Part shown: positions 25,843 through 34,398 of the stretch, piece after piece | Layout: every line of letters starts with the position of its first letter | Position numbering within the stretch: the stretch's first letter is position 1 | Assembly (NCBI GenBank): GCA_040752275.1 | Contig: JBFMFH010000121.1 | Location: 1-64,000, forward strand | Reading direction: 5' to 3' | DNA from: JBFMFH01 sp040752275 | Lineage (GTDB): Bacteria; Acidobacteriota; Vicinamibacteria; Vicinamibacterales; JAKQTR01 | Length of the DNA stretch: 64,000 nt | Translations under genes and position numbers: made by a program | The notes under the pieces: generated by a model | What the model was told of the DNA's origin: nothing | Seen by the model: only the letters and a program-made list of their open reading frames with translations | Databases searched by the model: none

Positions 25843-26088
25843 CTACTCGGGGGCGGCGCCCTCCTTGTGAGGCAGCGTGATGTAGCTGCCGCCGAAGTAG
25901 CTGTAGACGCAGCGGCCAGAGTCCATCAGGATGCGGATCGCGGCCTTGCAGTCGTCCTTGGTGCACTCGTCGCCGTACTTGGCGATCATGGCCTTCGTGA
26001 GATCACCGGCCTTGAGGTTCTTCTTGCCCATGGTCTCGGAGACCATCTGGAACATGTCTTCGGCCAGCGCTTCGACGGTGACCGGCAT
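25843..26088 (-). CDS. dsrD: DsrD, small allosteric activator of sulfite reductase
   Basis: An 81-residue winged-helix protein that stimulates DsrAB in sulfate reducers and marks the reductive direction, because sulfur oxidisers lack it. It has the family features LKAGDLTKAMIAKYGDEC, DDCKAAIRILMDSGRCVYSY and the C-terminal strand FGGSYITLPHK. AGGAGG lies five bases before the ATG. It is directly downstream of dsrB, the usual place. Confidence 0.94.
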   Translation of the reverse strand: MPVTVEALAEDMFQMVSETMGKKNLKAGDLTKAMIAKYGDECTKDDCKAAIRILMDSGRCVYSYFGGSYITLPHKEGAAPE

Positions 26089-26148
26089 GGCGTCCTCCTG
26101 ACCGTCCCGGGCGGGCGAGCCCCAGAAAGGGGCCCACCCGTCGAAGGA

Positions 26149-27231
26149 CTAGAAGCGGATGTGCGTGGAACGCGCGTAGGTCGTCCCCGCGAACTTGAAG
26201 TCATCCAGGTGATAGCGTGTGAACGGGATGCCGGCCAGCTTGAAGAACCGCGGCCACCCGATTCGTTCGATCCACTCGCCCATGCGCTCGTACTTCCGTG
26301 CGTTCGCCGCGTAGACGTCGACGAGCTTGACGACCGCCTCGACCACTTCCGGCCAGCGGGGCGGGTTGTTCGGAATGAAGGGGATCGCCAGTTTCGAGAA
26401 CTTCGGCGCGGTGCGGGCATTGCTGACCTTGCCGCCCACCCAGATCGAGATACCGTCGTTCTCGGGGTCGTTGAGCGGCATGGACGGGCAGACGGTGTAG
26501 CAGTTCCCGCAGAACATGCACTGTTCTTCCACGACTTCGACCGATGCCTTCTCGTGGACGGTGGCCGGGCGGATGGCCCCGGTCGGGCATGACGCGATCA
26601 GGGTCGGGATCTCGCAGGTCTTCGGCAGCGTCTCGTGGTTGATCTTCGGCAGCCGGCGATGGATGCCGAGGATGGCGATGTCCGAGCAGTGCACGGCCCC
26701 GCACATGTTGAGGCAGCAGGCCAGCGCGATGCGCAGCTTCGCCGGGAGGTTCTCGTGGGTGAAGCGCTCCACGATCGCGTCCATCACCGATTTGACGATG
26801 CCCGACGCATCGGTCGCCGACGAGTGGCAGTGGACCCAACCCTGGGTGTGCACGATGTTGCTGACGGCGTTGTTGGTGCCGCCCACCGGGAAGCCCTGCG
26901 CGGCCAGGTCCTTCTTCAGCGGCTCGACGTTCTTCTCGTCGGTGAGCAGGAACTCGATGTTGTTGCGGCTCGTGAAGCGCAGGTGGCCGCCGCAGTACTT
27001 GTCCGCCAGGTCGGCGAACATCCGAAGGGTCTGCACGCTCAGGAGTCGGGGCGAGCCCGCCCGCACGGTGTACAGCCTGTCGCCCGACGCGGCAACGTGA
27101 CAGAGCACGCCGGGCGCCACCTTTTCGTGGTACGTCCACTGCCCGTAGTTCTTCTTGATGACGGGCGGCAGGAACTTCTCGTAGTGCGGGGGGCCGATAT
27201 CCGTAATCCGCTTGACCGGTGCTGTCGCCAT
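26149..27231 (-). CDS. dsrB: dissimilatory sulfite reductase beta subunit
   Basis: Catalytic-core subunit of the DsrAB heterotetramer, 360 residues, cytoplasmic; it binds the siroheme that reduces sulfite. Visible family blocks are the siroheme-region TQGWVHCHSSATDASG, cluster cysteines in CCLNMCGAVHCSD, and an inserted ferredoxin domain CMFCGNCYTVCPSMP (about 245). The C-terminal ARSTHIRF ending is typical. Ribosome site GAGGAG is eight bases before the ATG. It lies 31 bp after dsrA and 60 bp before dsrD. Confidence 0.97.
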   Translation of the reverse strand: MATAPVKRITDIGPPHYEKFLPPVIKKNYGQWTYHEKVAPGVLCHVAASGDRLYTVRAGSPRLLSVQTLRMFADLADKYCGGHLRFTSRNNIEFLLTDEKNVEPLKKDLAAQGFPVGGTNNAVSNIVHTQGWVHCHSSATDASGIVKSVMDAIVERFTHENLPAKLRIALACCLNMCGAVHCSDIAILGIHRRLPKINHETLPKTCEIPTLIASCPTGAIRPATVHEKASVEVVEEQCMFCGNCYTVCPSMPLNDPENDGISIWVGGKVSNARTAPKFSKLAIPFIPNNPPRWPEVVEAVVKLVDVYAANARKYERMGEWIERIGWPRFFKLAGIPFTRYHLDDFKFAGTTYARSTHIRF

Positions 27232-27262
27232 TGTCTGTTCTCCTCGCAGGTCTGTGGGCCCG

Positions 27263-28450
27263 CTACTGCCCGTCCCCTTCCTTCTGGAAGAAGATGTACG
27301 GGTTGTCCCTTGGCGCGCTCACCATTTCCGGTTCTGGATCGAGCCCGATGGCGTCCAGGAAGTTCGCCAGACCGACGCGCTGCATCAGCTCGCCGACGCG
27401 CTCGCGGTTCTTGCCGTACTCGTCCCAGAACTCCCACACGCGCGAGATCAGTTCCTTCAGGGTGTCCATCAGCTCCTCGGCGGGCACGAAGGGCACCAGC
27501 ACCGATGACAGCAGCGCCCCCTGGACGATCGGCGCCTTGGCGCCGATGAGGATCGTCGCACCGCGCTGTGTCCCGGGCCTGAGGGCCTTGGGCATCACGT
27601 TGATGCAGTGCATGCACCGCACGCACTCGCCGTTGGCAATGGTCAGCTTGGCGCCGTCCCACGACATGCAGCGGGTCGGGCACCGGTCGCACACGTCCTT
27701 CTGGATGTTCAGTCCGGCGGCCACATACTGCGCGACGGCCACGTCGTCCTGCTGGATGTCGTCCTTCCAGGTCCCGATCACGGACAGGTCGGCTCTGGCG
27801 ATCGATGCCACGCAGTCGTTGGGGCAGCCCGCGCACTTGATCTTGAACTTGTACGGGAACGGCGGCCGGTGCAGCTCGTCCTGGTACTGGTGGGTCAAGT
27901 CGTTGCAGAGCTTCAGCGTGTCGTAGCACGCCCACTCGCATCGCGCCTGGCCGACGCAGGCCGAAGGCGTCCGCATGCACGATCCCGATCCCCCGAGGTC
28001 GAAGCCGGCCTCGGTCAGCTCCTTGAAGGTCGGTTCGAGCTCATCGGTCTTCGTGCCGAGGAAGATGATGTCCCCCGTCGACCCGTGCATGTTCGTCAGG
28101 CCCGATCCGTGACGTTCCCAGATGTCGCACAGCGTCCGGATCGCATCGCTCGTGTAGAACCACCCCGACGGTTGGTTGACGCGCATCGTGTGGAAGTGGG
28201 CGACGTTGGGGAACTTCTCCGGCAGGTCGCTGTACCGCCCGATGACCCCGCCGCCGTAGCCGAGCACGCCGACGATGCCGCCGTGCTTCCAGTGCCCGAT
28301 CTTCTCCGCGTAGGACTGCTCGAGCTGCCCCAGGAGATCGGTGCAGACCGGGCTCTTCTCCTCCGCCCGCTTGATCTCCCGGACGAAGCTCGGCCACGGG
28401 CCGCGTTCGAGCTCGTCGAGCAGCGGTGTCTTGATTCTCTCGTCCGCCAT
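27263..28450 (-). CDS. dsrA: dissimilatory sulfite reductase alpha subunit
   Basis: Alpha subunit of DsrAB, 395 residues, which reduces sulfite with six electrons and, with DsrC, gives the DsrC trisulfide. Siroheme/[4Fe-4S] cysteines are in SACVGQARCEWACYDT (about 175-190) and KCAGCPNDCVASIA. The ferredoxin insert is CDRCPTRCMSWD with CVRCMHCINVMP. FHTMRVNQPSGWFYTSDAIR and NMHGSTGDIIFLG are DsrA blocks. Two ATGs lie in tandem; the second, 28450, is spaced five bases from AGGAGG and is preferred over 28453. It heads dsrABDL-C, 91 bp after qmoC. Confidence 0.97.
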   Translation of the reverse strand: MADERIKTPLLDELERGPWPSFVREIKRAEEKSPVCTDLLGQLEQSYAEKIGHWKHGGIVGVLGYGGGVIGRYSDLPEKFPNVAHFHTMRVNQPSGWFYTSDAIRTLCDIWERHGSGLTNMHGSTGDIIFLGTKTDELEPTFKELTEAGFDLGGSGSCMRTPSACVGQARCEWACYDTLKLCNDLTHQYQDELHRPPFPYKFKIKCAGCPNDCVASIARADLSVIGTWKDDIQQDDVAVAQYVAAGLNIQKDVCDRCPTRCMSWDGAKLTIANGECVRCMHCINVMPKALRPGTQRGATILIGAKAPIVQGALLSSVLVPFVPAEELMDTLKELISRVWEFWDEYGKNRERVGELMQRVGLANFLDAIGLDPEPEMVSAPRDNPYIFFQKEGDGQ

Positions 28451-28513
28451 CATGTCCTCCTATCGACGGGGTAGGTCGCGCCGCCCCGCGAGCGTGCCGC
28501 GCCTGAACCAGCC

Positions 28514-28531
28514 CCGGCCTTGACGGGCCGG
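28514..28531. other. inverted repeat in the qmoC-dsrA gap
   Basis: CCGGCC at 28514-28519 and GGCCGG at 28526-28531 make a 6-bp GC stem with a 6-base loop in the 91-bp gap between the qmoC stop and dsrA. No U-tract follows on the transcribed strand. It could be an RNA-processing or attenuation hairpin separating the apr-qmo and dsr parts of a long transcript. Confidence 0.35.
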
Positions 28532-28541
28532 TTTCCTACAG

Positions 28542-29636
28542 TCACGTCCTGCCTGCCGCCGCCATGGCCACCGTCCGGTAGGCCAGGTGGGCGAACTTGG
28601 TATAGGGGGCACCGACAAAGAGGGCAAAGATCAACACCAGGTGCACGTAATACACCACGTACATCCAGGGGACCGCCTCGGCCAGGCGGAGGAACTGAAT
28701 GACCATGCCGCTCACGAGCACGCCGGCCAGCGTCCACGCGAAGAACCAGTCGAAGGGGGTGCTGGCCGCCCGCTTCACCGGATCGCGCAGCCGATCCCCC
28801 AGCAGGAGCATCACGCCGGCGATTGCCGCCGCGCCACTCGCGTTGGCGAGGATCTTCAGGGGATTGGTTTGGGCCAGCGGCGTTTCGAGCAGGCCCGCCA
28901 TCGTCAAGACGCCCACGACGGTCCCGACGGCAGCGAGGCCCAGAAATCCCCAGAGTGTCGCCAGGTGCCCGTAGAACCGCGTGCGTTCGGTACCGCACTG
29001 CCCGAAGCGCCGGTGGGTCAGAATCGCGGCCACGGCCGGGATCAGCCCGGCGATCAGAGGCCCGTCCGCCCCCGATGCGCGCAGCGCCCTGGTGAATCGG
29101 ACCAGACCGCCGGCAAAGGCGATGAGGAGCAGACCGGACAGGGCGAAGAAGAACGCCTCGAGCACCGGCAACGGGAACATGTCCGCGAACTCGAAGCGGG
29201 GTTCGGCGGTGCCCTGCATCAACGGCCCGGACAGGCTCAGCAGCCCGAAGGCCACGGCACCGGCCAGGAACAGCACGGCGAGACCGGCCGGCCGCGAGAG
29301 CAGCGAGCCGAGGACGCCTGGAATGGCGAAGTGCTTGATCGCTTCGCTGCGCAGCGCACCGAAGACGTCGCCAGGCCGCGCGCCCCTCGGACAGCGAGTC
29401 GTACAATCCCCGCAGTTGTGGCACAGCCAGATGGCGGGATCGCCCATCAGCTGCCCCTTGAGGCCCCACTGAGCCCGGATCATCTGCCGGCGCGGAAACG
29501 GCGCATGGTCCGGCGACAGAGTGCACACGACGGAACAGGTGGCACACTGATAGCACTTCTTGAGATCTCCGCCTCCGCCGTTCACGACGCTCCTGATGAA
29601 TCGAACGTCTGGCTGGAGGAGCACGGCGTCGGACAT
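28542..29636 (-). CDS. qmoC: QmoC, membrane-anchored quinone-interacting subunit
   Basis: Third subunit of the Qmo complex that passes menaquinol electrons to APS reductase. The 364-residue fusion has an N-terminal HdrC-like ferredoxin domain (CYQCATCSVVC about 28-38, CHNCGDCTTRCPRG about 72) and a C-terminal NarI-like heme-b membrane domain with about six helices (LFLAGAVAFGLLSLSG, ATLWGFLGLAAVGTVVGVL, YYVHLVLIFALFVGAPYTK). The ATG at 29636 is 17 bp past the qmoB stop. A complete QmoC sets this cluster apart from lineages that replace it with HdrBC. Confidence 0.95.
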   Translation of the reverse strand: MSDAVLLQPDVRFIRSVVNGGGGDLKKCYQCATCSVVCTLSPDHAPFPRRQMIRAQWGLKGQLMGDPAIWLCHNCGDCTTRCPRGARPGDVFGALRSEAIKHFAIPGVLGSLLSRPAGLAVLFLAGAVAFGLLSLSGPLMQGTAEPRFEFADMFPLPVLEAFFFALSGLLLIAFAGGLVRFTRALRASGADGPLIAGLIPAVAAILTHRRFGQCGTERTRFYGHLATLWGFLGLAAVGTVVGVLTMAGLLETPLAQTNPLKILANASGAAAIAGVMLLLGDRLRDPVKRAASTPFDWFFAWTLAGVLVSGMVIQFLRLAEAVPWMYVVYYVHLVLIFALFVGAPYTKFAHLAYRTVAMAAAGRT

Positions 29637-29653
29637 GGCGAAACGCTCCCGCG

Positions 29654-31912
29654 CTAAAACCCTTTGTACGGGTTCGGTCCGAGGTCCCGAATCCGGTCCA
29701 TGAACTCGTCGATGAGCGCGGGCAGCTTCCCGTACTCGTTGATCGCCAGCTGGGTCAGCTGGATGCGCTCCGATTCCAGCTGGAGACGCTGCAGCGTTTC
29801 CTTCACGTTCTCCAGCCGCCGGTTGGCCAGTTCGCTGCCCTGAACGAAGTGGCACTGGTAGTCGTCGCCGTACTTGCAGCCGACGAGCATCACGCCATCG
29901 ATGCCGCCCGACAAAGCATCGGCGATCCATACGATGTTGAGCGATCCCAGACAGCGAAGCGGCACGACGCGGACGGAGGGGTCGTAGTGCACCCGGTTCA
30001 GGCCCGCGACGTCCAGTGCCGGGTAGGCGTCGTTCTCGCACATCAGGACCAGGACGCGCGGCTTCTCCTCGTCCTCGTCCGGCACCTCGATTGCCTTGAT
30101 CATCGAGGCGATCATGTCGACCGAGTAGTTCTTGAACGAGATGATGCGTTCGGGGCACGCCCCCATGCAGACGCCGCACCGACGGCAGCGGTAGACGTTG
30201 AGCTGCGGGGTCCCCTTGGGATCCTCGTCGAGGGTGCCGAAGGGGCACTCCTCGGTGCAGCGCTTGCACTGGGTGCACCGCTGCAGGAAGAACGACGGGA
30301 ACGACAGATCGCCGGCCCTGGGGTGCACGGCCGCGCCGCGCGAGGCGAGCTCGACGCTCTGGATGGCCTTCATCGCGGCCCCCATTGCGTCCTCCTGGGC
30401 GTGCGCACCATCCATCGGCGCGCGCACCGCGCCCGCCGCGTAGATCCCGGTCCGCCTGGTCTCATAGGGGAAGCAGACGAAGTGCGAGTCGGGGAAGCCG
30501 TACTTGTGCGCCGGCAGATCCGGTCCCTGCCGGTAGGTCAGGCACAAGATCTCGGTGCCTTCGTGGTGAGCGAGGTCCGCGATCTTCTTCCGCGCGTCGG
30601 ACTTCTGTGGCTCGGTGGCCTCGGCGCGCGCCAGCGTCGCTCTGGAGTCCTTGACCAGCCTGATGGCCGCGCCGTCAGCGGCGTTGGGCACCATGCCGGT
30701 GGCCAGGACGACCAGATCGGCCTCGATGCGGACCTGCTCGCCGACGAGGGTGTCCTTGACCGTGGCTGCCATCCGGCCGCCGCCGTCGGCTTCGACGCCG
30801 ACGATCTCGCCCTTGGTGAGGAATGTCAGCGGGTGATCCTGCGCGGCGCGGTAGAACCGCTCGTACTGGCCTGGCGTGCGGATGTCCTTGTAGACGACGA
30901 ACACGGCCGCGTCGGGGTTCTGCGCGTGGATCATCGTGGCGTGCTTCAGCGTGGCCATGCAGCAGGTCGACGAGCAGTAGGGCAGGTGCCGCTCGTCGCG
31001 GGAACCCGCGCACTGCACGAACAGCACGCTCATCACGGGCCGGCCGTCCGACGGCCGCACGATGGGACCGGCGGCGGCCAGGCGTTCGAACTCGACGTTC
31101 GTGATAACGTCGGGGCTCGCACCATAGCCGAGCTGCCCGAGCTTCGTCGCGTCGTACGGTCTCCAGCCGGTGGCCAGCACGATGGCCCCGACCCGGGTCT
31201 TCAGCTCGCCCGACTCGGCCGCGATCGTGACGTCGAACATGCCCGGCTGGCCGGAGGTCTCGCGGATGGTCGCGGAGGTGAGCACCTGGATCTTCGGGTG
31301 ATAGCTCACCTGCTGGATCTGGGCGGCCACGCCGCCGGCCTGGAGGTCCGTGTAGGGCGGCGCGGTCGGGAACCGCTGGGCCAGCGCCGCCACGAACCCG
31401 CCGAGCCGTGGTGACTTCTCCACGAGCACGACGTCATAACCGGCGGTCGCCGCCTCGATCGCCGCCGTCATGCCGGCGACGCCGCCGCCGACCACTAGGA
31501 GGCGCTTCGAGATCTCGTCCTGCTGCGGCTCGAGCGGCTCGCTCTTCCGCACCTTGGTGACGCCCATGCGGAGGTAGTCCTCCGCCAGCATCTGCGTGTC
31601 TTCGTCGTTCGGTTTGTGGCACCAGATCACGTGCTCGCGCAGGTTGACGCGATCCAGCACCATCAGCGGGTCGAACGAGAACGCGTCGGTCTTCACCCGC
31701 GGCGAACAGGCGGCAATCACGACGCCGTCGACGGTTTCCGAGGCGATGTCCCGGCGGATCAGGTCGACGCCCTCCGGCCCGCAGAGGAAGGAGTGCGCCT
31801 CGCACCGGGGCACCTTGAGCTCGGCGGTCGCGACCTTGACGAGCTTGCCGATGTCGAGCGACTGGCCGATTCCGCAGCCGCTGCAGATGTAGACGCCCGG
31901 CCGCTCAGCCAT
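29654..31912 (-). CDS. qmoB: QmoB, HdrA/MvhD-like flavoprotein
   Basis: Cytoplasmic subunit of Qmo, 752 residues, related to HdrA fused to an MvhD-like domain. It has an N-terminal cysteine segment (YICSGCGIGQSLD), FAD-binding LLVVGGGVAGMTAAIEAA (about 140), the HdrA block FVQCAGSRDERHLPYCSSTC, two ferredoxin motifs (CTQCKRCTEECPFG, CRRCGVCMGACPE) and a C-terminal MvhD region (VLMCENDAYPALD, VGCKYGDDYQCHF). The start at 31912 follows GAGGAG by eight bases and overlaps the qmoA end by 8 bp. Electron bifurcation or confurcation has been proposed for Qmo. Confidence 0.95.
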   Translation of the reverse strand: MAERPGVYICSGCGIGQSLDIGKLVKVATAELKVPRCEAHSFLCGPEGVDLIRRDIASETVDGVVIAACSPRVKTDAFSFDPLMVLDRVNLREHVIWCHKPNDEDTQMLAEDYLRMGVTKVRKSEPLEPQQDEISKRLLVVGGGVAGMTAAIEAATAGYDVVLVEKSPRLGGFVAALAQRFPTAPPYTDLQAGGVAAQIQQVSYHPKIQVLTSATIRETSGQPGMFDVTIAAESGELKTRVGAIVLATGWRPYDATKLGQLGYGASPDVITNVEFERLAAAGPIVRPSDGRPVMSVLFVQCAGSRDERHLPYCSSTCCMATLKHATMIHAQNPDAAVFVVYKDIRTPGQYERFYRAAQDHPLTFLTKGEIVGVEADGGGRMAATVKDTLVGEQVRIEADLVVLATGMVPNAADGAAIRLVKDSRATLARAEATEPQKSDARKKIADLAHHEGTEILCLTYRQGPDLPAHKYGFPDSHFVCFPYETRRTGIYAAGAVRAPMDGAHAQEDAMGAAMKAIQSVELASRGAAVHPRAGDLSFPSFFLQRCTQCKRCTEECPFGTLDEDPKGTPQLNVYRCRRCGVCMGACPERIISFKNYSVDMIASMIKAIEVPDEDEEKPRVLVLMCENDAYPALDVAGLNRVHYDPSVRVVPLRCLGSLNIVWIADALSGGIDGVMLVGCKYGDDYQCHFVQGSELANRRLENVKETLQRLQLESERIQLTQLAINEYGKLPALIDEFMDRIRDLGPNPYKGF

Positions 31913-33185
31913 GGTGTGCACTCCTCACGACGGCCTGGAGTGCCCTCAGCGCGGCGGCGGTGGCGTCCTGCACCGTTGCCGACACCTCCTCGGGACGCGT
32001 GACGCACCCGGCTCCGAGGAGCCCTATATGGCCGCCTACGCGCGTCACGAACCCGTAGTCGTCCGTGGCAAACCCTGCCGGCAGGGTGGCGGTCTGCGGC
32101 ACGATGCCCGTCGCGAGCACCAGCATGCCAACCCGCTGGGTCACCTTCTTCCCGCTCTGCACGTCCTCCGCCGTCACGATGAGATCATGGGTCGCGGCGT
32201 CTTCCGTCACCTGTCCGACCTTGCCCTTGACGAGCGACAGGTGCGGGTCCGACGCGACCTTCGCACGGAAGTCCTCGAGGCGGCCTGGTGTGCGGATGTC
32301 GATGTAGAAGATGGTCGCGGGCACTTCCGGGTAGAGATCGCGCAGATACGTGGCCTGCTTCAGCGAAGCGGCGCAGCATACGGCCGAGCAGTACGGCAGG
32401 TGGTTCTCGTCGCGCGAGCCGGCGCACTGGACGAATGCCACCGACGATGGGGCCGCGCCGTCCGACGGCCGCACGATCCGCCCCCTGGTCGGGCCGTCCG
32501 GGGCGGCGTACCGCTCCAGCATCACGTTGGTGATCACGTTGGGGAACCTGCCGAAACCCAGGTTGTCGATCTTCGCCGCGTCGTACGGCGCCCAGCCTGT
32601 CGCGGCCACGGCAGCGGCCACCTTGACGGTCCGGCGTTCCGGCTGCTGGCCGAGGTCGACGGCCCCGTACGAGCAGGCGTCTCGGCACGCGGTGCAGCCA
32701 TCCCGGCAGGCGGCGCGGTCGATGACGTAGGCCGCCGGAAACGCCATCTTGTGGGGCAGATACACCGCCTTCGTCGTTCCCATCCCCAGGTTGAACTCAT
32801 CGGCTCGTTCGGCAGGGCACACCCGGGTGCACTCGTCGCAGAGCGTGCAGGCGTCGGTGACGAAGCGGGGGGCGATCGTGATGGTCGCCTCGAGATCGCC
32901 CGGCGTGCCACGGAGGCTGTCGACCGTGGCTTGCGTCAGCACCTGGATGTGCGGATTGCCCTTCAGCCGTTTGAAGTTGATCTCCAGCCCGCATCCCGGC
33001 GGGCAGAGCTTCGGAAAGTACCGGTAGCTGCGCGCGACGCGCCCCCCGAGGTACGGGAGCGACTCGGCCAGAATGACCTCGCAGCCGGATTCGGCTGCTT
33101 CGACTGCCGTCGTCACGCCGGCGATGCCGCCTCCGATGACCAGGATGGGCTTTCCGGCAGTCCTGTGAACCTGCGTCGTCGTCAT
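31905..33185 (-). CDS. qmoA: QmoA, HdrA-like flavoprotein
   Basis: Flavin subunit of Qmo, 426 residues, expected to contact AprBA. FAD-binding ILVIGGGIAGVTTAVEAAE is at about residues 14-32. Next comes PYLGGRVARSYRYFPKLCPP, ferredoxin-like clusters CTLCDECTRVCP (about 112) and CRDGCTACRDAC, then the HdrA block FVQCAGSRDENHLPYC. It begins the qmoABC stretch, 30 bp after the YkgJ-like gene. A ribosome site is weak (AGG seven bases before the ATG). Confidence 0.95.
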   Translation of the reverse strand: MTTTQVHRTAGKPILVIGGGIAGVTTAVEAAESGCEVILAESLPYLGGRVARSYRYFPKLCPPGCGLEINFKRLKGNPHIQVLTQATVDSLRGTPGDLEATITIAPRFVTDACTLCDECTRVCPAERADEFNLGMGTTKAVYLPHKMAFPAAYVIDRAACRDGCTACRDACSYGAVDLGQQPERRTVKVAAAVAATGWAPYDAAKIDNLGFGRFPNVITNVMLERYAAPDGPTRGRIVRPSDGAAPSSVAFVQCAGSRDENHLPYCSAVCCAASLKQATYLRDLYPEVPATIFYIDIRTPGRLEDFRAKVASDPHLSLVKGKVGQVTEDAATHDLIVTAEDVQSGKKVTQRVGMLVLATGIVPQTATLPAGFATDDYGFVTRVGGHIGLLGAGCVTRPEEVSATVQDATAAALRALQAVVRSAHHG

Positions 33186-33215
33186 CGTCGTGCCTGTGGT
33201 CTCCTCGGGCCGCGC

Positions 33216-34031
33216 CTACCGGCCCGCAGCCGCCATGGCCTGGCGCTTGGCTTCCATGACGGCCGGCTGGATCTTCATGCTCTTCTCGCCAAACAGCGCG
33301 AAACGGAGCCACTGCATGGCGAACTCGAGCAGATCGTCGTCGTTCGTGCGCATGGCGTCGACGCGTGCTTCGTCGACCACGAAGGTCTGGAGGAAGCGAC
33401 TCTCGAACACGAACCGCCGGAAGCGGTCCAGATCGAAGCACGCCATGTAGTACAGGTCCATCTGCGCCGGCGTCAGGCCCTCGGTCCCGTCCCAGAACTC
33501 GTGCAGCATGAGCGCCTTGAACGAGGCGCCCATCATGTCGTATTCCTCGATCCCCTGGTCCTCGATCCACTCCCGGACCGTGTACTCGCGCCCCTGGCCG
33601 TGTCCCTGGCAGAGAGCCTCGCGCAGCAGGAAGTGAAACGCCCGGTCATCGGGCGTCGACTGCCTGGGCTCGGCGGCGCCGAGCGGGTACATGCGGCACG
33701 CCCAGGGACGATGGCGATAGACGGAGCATCCGCCGGGGCCGACGAACGGGCACGCCTTCGACTCGTCGTTCATCTTCAGCAGCACGACCGGGAACTTCTG
33801 GTCCTTCGTGAACGGCGAGATCGTGTGCTTCTGCAGAAACTCCGACGAGTCGATGCCGAGCGCACGCTTCATGCGCAACACGTCGTAGGGAGTGAGGACA
33901 ATCGATACGTCCGCGCAGCAGTGCGTGAAGCACTCGAGGCCGCGGTCGCAGCGGAACGTGAACCGATCGTCAAGGGTCATTCTCGGAAGGTCGCGCAGGA
34001 TGTGTGCTTGGACCGACTGGTCGTTCGACAT
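33216..34031 (-). CDS. YkgJ-family cysteine-cluster protein
   Basis: Soluble 271-residue protein with the CxxxCxxCC-type zinc/iron-chelating domain: FRCDRGLECFTHCCADVSI near residue 27, then ACPFVGPGGCSVYRHRPWAC and RMYPLG. The rest is helical with no recognised domain. It lies two bases after the zinc-ribbon gene and 30 bp before qmoA. I recall YkgJ-like genes near apr and qmo genes in other sulfate reducers. A role in metal handling or cluster assembly for Apr or Qmo is plausible but unproven. Confidence 0.8.
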   Translation of the reverse strand: MSNDQSVQAHILRDLPRMTLDDRFTFRCDRGLECFTHCCADVSIVLTPYDVLRMKRALGIDSSEFLQKHTISPFTKDQKFPVVLLKMNDESKACPFVGPGGCSVYRHRPWACRMYPLGAAEPRQSTPDDRAFHFLLREALCQGHGQGREYTVREWIEDQGIEEYDMMGASFKALMLHEFWDGTEGLTPAQMDLYYMACFDLDRFRRFVFESRFLQTFVVDEARVDAMRTNDDDLLEFAMQWLRFALFGEKSMKIQPAVMEAKRQAMAAAGR

Positions 34032-34033
34032 GG

Positions 34034-34309
34034 TCAGGGAGCCTCATCGTCCAGGATGCTGCTCCGGAGCGCATCCTTGGACCAGACAGGGAGCGGACCC
34101 GTCTCGCCGGTGGCGGGGTCCATTCGGAAGCGGTACGACGAGTGCGCGCCGAACTGATGTTCCATCCAGGCCCAGCCGCGAACGAAGTAGGGGCAGTCGT
34201 CGTTGAAGCAGACGTATTGGAACTCCCCCACCCACGACCCCATCGGGGGGTTCTGCCACCGCTTCATGGAACTCTGGCAGTGCGGGCAGATGGGTGTTCC
34301 AGCAGTCAT
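34034..34309 (-). CDS. small zinc-ribbon protein in the apr-qmo cluster
   Basis: A 91-residue protein with four cysteines placed as a zinc ribbon: C8 and C11 in CPHC, C34 and C39 in CFNDDC. An aromatic stretch YFVRGWAWMEHQF and a C-terminal GPLPVW follow. GAGG precedes the ATG by six bases. It is tightly linked to the YkgJ-like gene (2-bp gap) and follows aprA by 89 bp. I do not recognise a function. The pairing with a second cysteine-cluster protein between aprA and qmoA suggests a shared metal or maturation role. Confidence 0.75.
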   Translation of the reverse strand: MTAGTPICPHCQSSMKRWQNPPMGSWVGEFQYVCFNDDCPYFVRGWAWMEHQFGAHSSYRFRMDPATGETGPLPVWSKDALRSSILDDEAP

Positions 34310-34398
34310 GCGGATCCTCGAGGCCGGCGGGGGCGCGGGTCGGGCTGGGCGCCGGAGGCCTCCGCTCCGTGCGGGGGCCTCCGGTCACCGTCGTGTCG

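Noticed and set aside
28514..28531. The qmoC-dsrA hairpin as an intrinsic terminator
   Set aside because: The stem is short and no U-tract follows on the transcribed strand, so it is kept only as an inverted repeat.
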